Source: Rhabditoides inermis
Taxonomy: Eukaryota; Nematoda; Chromadorea; Rhabditida; Rhabditidae
DNA length: 64,000 nucleotides
Direction: 5' to 3'
NCBI GenBank assembly: GCA_963966185.1
Contig: CAWZYM010000400.1
Span: 336,001 to 400,000 of the forward strand
Shown here: positions 59,636 through 64,000 of the stretch, in pieces
How positions within the stretch are numbered: position 1 is the first letter of the stretch
Layout of the letters: every line of letters starts with the position of its first letter
Notes under the pieces: model-generated
Databases searched by the model: none
The model's input: only the letters and a program-made list of their open reading frames with translations
What the model was told of the DNA's origin: nothing
Translations under genes and position numbers: made by a program

Positions 59636-59945
59636 TAGAGAGTGGTGGACTGCGGTCTCCTTGGGGACTCCTAAACAGACCCCGGAACGCTTCTAGTTGT
59701 TTTCGTCGCGTTAGTGGGTGGGGAGTGATCGAGCGTGGTAGAGTCGTATGTATAGTGTCTAATGTACACGTCTCTCTCTGGTGTAGTTTAGCTTGTTTTC
59801 CCATAGAATCAACAATAAGACTGCGAACACCATTAATGGGCAATGTGTTCAGAGCGGCGACGGGGCGGGTTCGTCTCGCGAGTCCACGTCGTCGGAGGCG
59901 TTTCACCGAAGACTCGTCGAGAACGCATCCGTATCGGCAGTGTGA
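48169..59945 (+). CDS. srx-like seven-transmembrane G-protein-coupled receptor
   Basis: Thirteen exons: 48169-48188 (tentative), 48983-49114, 51592-51683, 52052-52154, 53309-53397, 54029-54122, 54756-54834, 55037-55090, 56428-56538, 58498-58617, 59309-59434, 59482-59541, 59853-59945; 390 aa. TM1 is AVSIWLVMLTYALVSNVLIL, TM2 SYWFIVSLACCDIVMTII, TM3 FFYDLFWYTAVIQLGLMA ending CNRFVSIVYP where class A receptors have DRY, TM4 LAIIFLGYLTGLLVSLPTLF, TM5 SLSLMMMIMSYAVIIYKV, TM6 FFVVSLVFLLTWTTWQW, TM7 AYFVMTSLFFINNSVNPTVY. The third loop is ~60 residues; the tail is basic, His/Asn-rich, then Ser-rich. Layout resembles nematode srx-type or peptide-receptor-like GPCRs; ligand unknown. Exon 1 is a guess from phase and an N-glycosylation site (MFNDS). 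The last intron uses a GC donor (GCAAGTCC). Introns up to 2.5 kb are packed with CT, GA and GT tracts. Confidence 0.82.
50070..50130. repeat. (CT)n microsatellite in receptor intron 2
   Basis: About 30 CT repeats. Further tracts in the same gene lie at 50923-50968 (CT), 51200-51237 (GA), 51545-51574 (GT), 52351-52398 and 52519-52558 (CT), 53404-53434 (GA) and 59597-59632 (GA). Confidence 0.9.
56539..56703 (+). repeat. array of six GT...AG mini-units after a receptor exon
   Basis: Units at 56539-56563, 56564-56589, 56590-56616, 56617-56643, 56644-56670 and 56671-56703 (25, 26, 27, 27, 27 and 33 bp). Each reads GTACTGACTTCGG (first GTAATGACTTCGG) plus a T-run plus ATACAG (last GTTACAG). The array starts exactly at the donor of the exon ending ATACAG at 56538. 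Confidence 0.95.
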
Positions 59946-60475
59946 ACGTCCACATACACACACACACATACACACAGTGCCATGCCCCTCACGTTTTTGT
60001 GTCATCATCCACTTCCCGTCTCCTTCCCCCGATTCCCCCCCCCCCCCGACCCTTTGTATTGCCCCCTATCCCCCCTTGTACGCCAAGCGAGCAAAGCAAT
60101 AAAGTCGTCTCCATTTCTCCAGGAGCACAACTTGCGCGCAAGCACTTTGGATATGATGCGGCTCATGTTTGATGCAATATGTATCATGCACCCCTTCGAT
60201 ATATTTGAACCTGACACGAGCAACGATCACTGATCGCTTCAGTACATTTCAAATTGCGCTGATTGCGCGACGATCGATGCATAGAGAGCCATGGCGCACG
60301 AGTGGTGCATATATTTGAACTGGAGAAATGGCGGGAACTTTAAACGCATGTTTCACACGCACATGTATATATACACACTTTTATCGGGCGTAGCGTACGT
60401 GAGTGTGGCGAGAACACAATATAACGAACAGGTTAGATCTGGGGTCACTCGTAACGATGAACACAGGTATGTGTG

Positions 60476-60520
<45 letters not shown>

Positions 60521-60988
60521 AGTGGAAGAGGGGGGTTAGTGAAGCGAGGTGTCACACCCTTCGAGTCTAATATCCGAATATCCCTGGGAGCAATTGGCAG
60601 TTTTGTGGCATGTGTTAGAAAGAGAATGACATCTCTCCCCCCCCCCCCCCCCCCTTCACTCACTCCCGCCAAATCGAAATCGTAGGAAGCAACAAAAACA
60701 TAGAGACAGACGACGACGTGTATAGACACTGTTTTGGCAAAAAAATAGGTGTTAGCGTGCGGGCGGTACGTAAGAGATATGTATGTGGGCGAGACAGAAG
60801 ACCAATTTGACTTGTGTTGAAAAAGAAAAAAAAAGAGGCGCATAGTTTTCATTATGACATCGGTGCATTGTGTCGTCGGGAACGCTTACGCTGCGTCAGA
60901 ATCGAGACAATGGATTGGGATTAGCACTATGATGCTGTGTTAGCTGGCTAGTACGAATGGGTGCACGGTGTATCGAGAGACACAGCAT
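59946..60988. other. convergent intergenic region between two receptor genes
   Basis: 3' flanks of two tail-to-tail GPCR genes. Contains (CA)n at 59954-59975, C-runs at 60036-60047 and 60638-60654, and (GA)n at 60479-60518. No coding signal. Confidence 0.45.
60098..60103 (+). terminator. poly(A) signal AATAAA of srx-like receptor
   Basis: Canonical hexamer 153 bases after the receptor stop codon. Confidence 0.6.
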
Positions 60989-63864
<2,876 letters not shown>

Positions 63865-64000
63865 CTGCAAGATTCCAGAATAAGTATTTATCTCGAATCT
63901 TTTTTTCAAAATATTCATCCAGAACCGCAATTTCATGTAGATATAGCAGAGTGCAACACACACACACACACACACACACACGTCATCTCATTCTAGTGCG

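Overview
This window comes from a eukaryote, almost certainly a free-living nematode of the Rhabditida (rhabditid or diplogastrid; I cannot resolve further). The evidence is two cuticle collagens of nematode architecture, a nematode-only srd-type chemoreceptor, short coding exons separated by phase-consistent introns with TTTCAG-like acceptors, start codons lying a few bases after acceptor-like AGs (as with spliced-leader trans-splicing), and very abundant (CT)n/(GA)n tracts in introns and intergenic DNA. Every multi-exon model below was assembled by hand from splice sites, and exon lengths and phases were checked to close without frameshift.

Layout, left to right. 2.1-8.1 kb (-): 14-coding-exon R3HCC1-like protein. 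8.9 kb (+): tRNA-Thr(AGU). 9.4-13.4 kb (+): caprin-family RNA-binding protein with a tRNA-Ser(GCU) inside its largest intron, followed after 172 bp by a C2H2 zinc-finger gene (13.6-16.4 kb, +). 16.4-20.0 kb: simple-repeat-rich intergenic DNA. 20.1-23.4 kb (-): two tandem cuticle collagens. 23.9-27.9 kb (-): ERGIC1/ERGIC-32 homologue carrying a 5'-truncated RTE-like retrotransposon with a 13-bp target-site duplication in its penultimate intron. 28.6-31.2 kb (-): srd-type chemoreceptor. 31.6-34.9 kb (-): unrecognised 506-aa protein. 35.3-41.0 kb (-): GGA clathrin adaptor (VHS, GAT and GAE regions). 42.0-47.1 kb (+): TPM-domain single-pass membrane protein of the MOLO-1 type. 48.2-59.9 kb (+): srx-like seven-transmembrane receptor. 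61.0-64.0 kb (-): biogenic-amine receptor whose 5' exons lie beyond the right edge.

The genes do not form one pathway. Two (ERGIC1, GGA) act in ER-Golgi/endosome traffic, two (caprin, R3HCC1-like) are RNA-associated by family, three are GPCRs, and two are extracellular matrix collagens. The most unusual signals concern splicing and intron evolution: five GC-AG introns in three genes, an intronic array of ~27-bp units that each begin GT and end AG, an intron minisatellite that copies its own acceptor, and several fold-back elements inserted in introns. I see no prokaryotic-type system, CRISPR array or virus.
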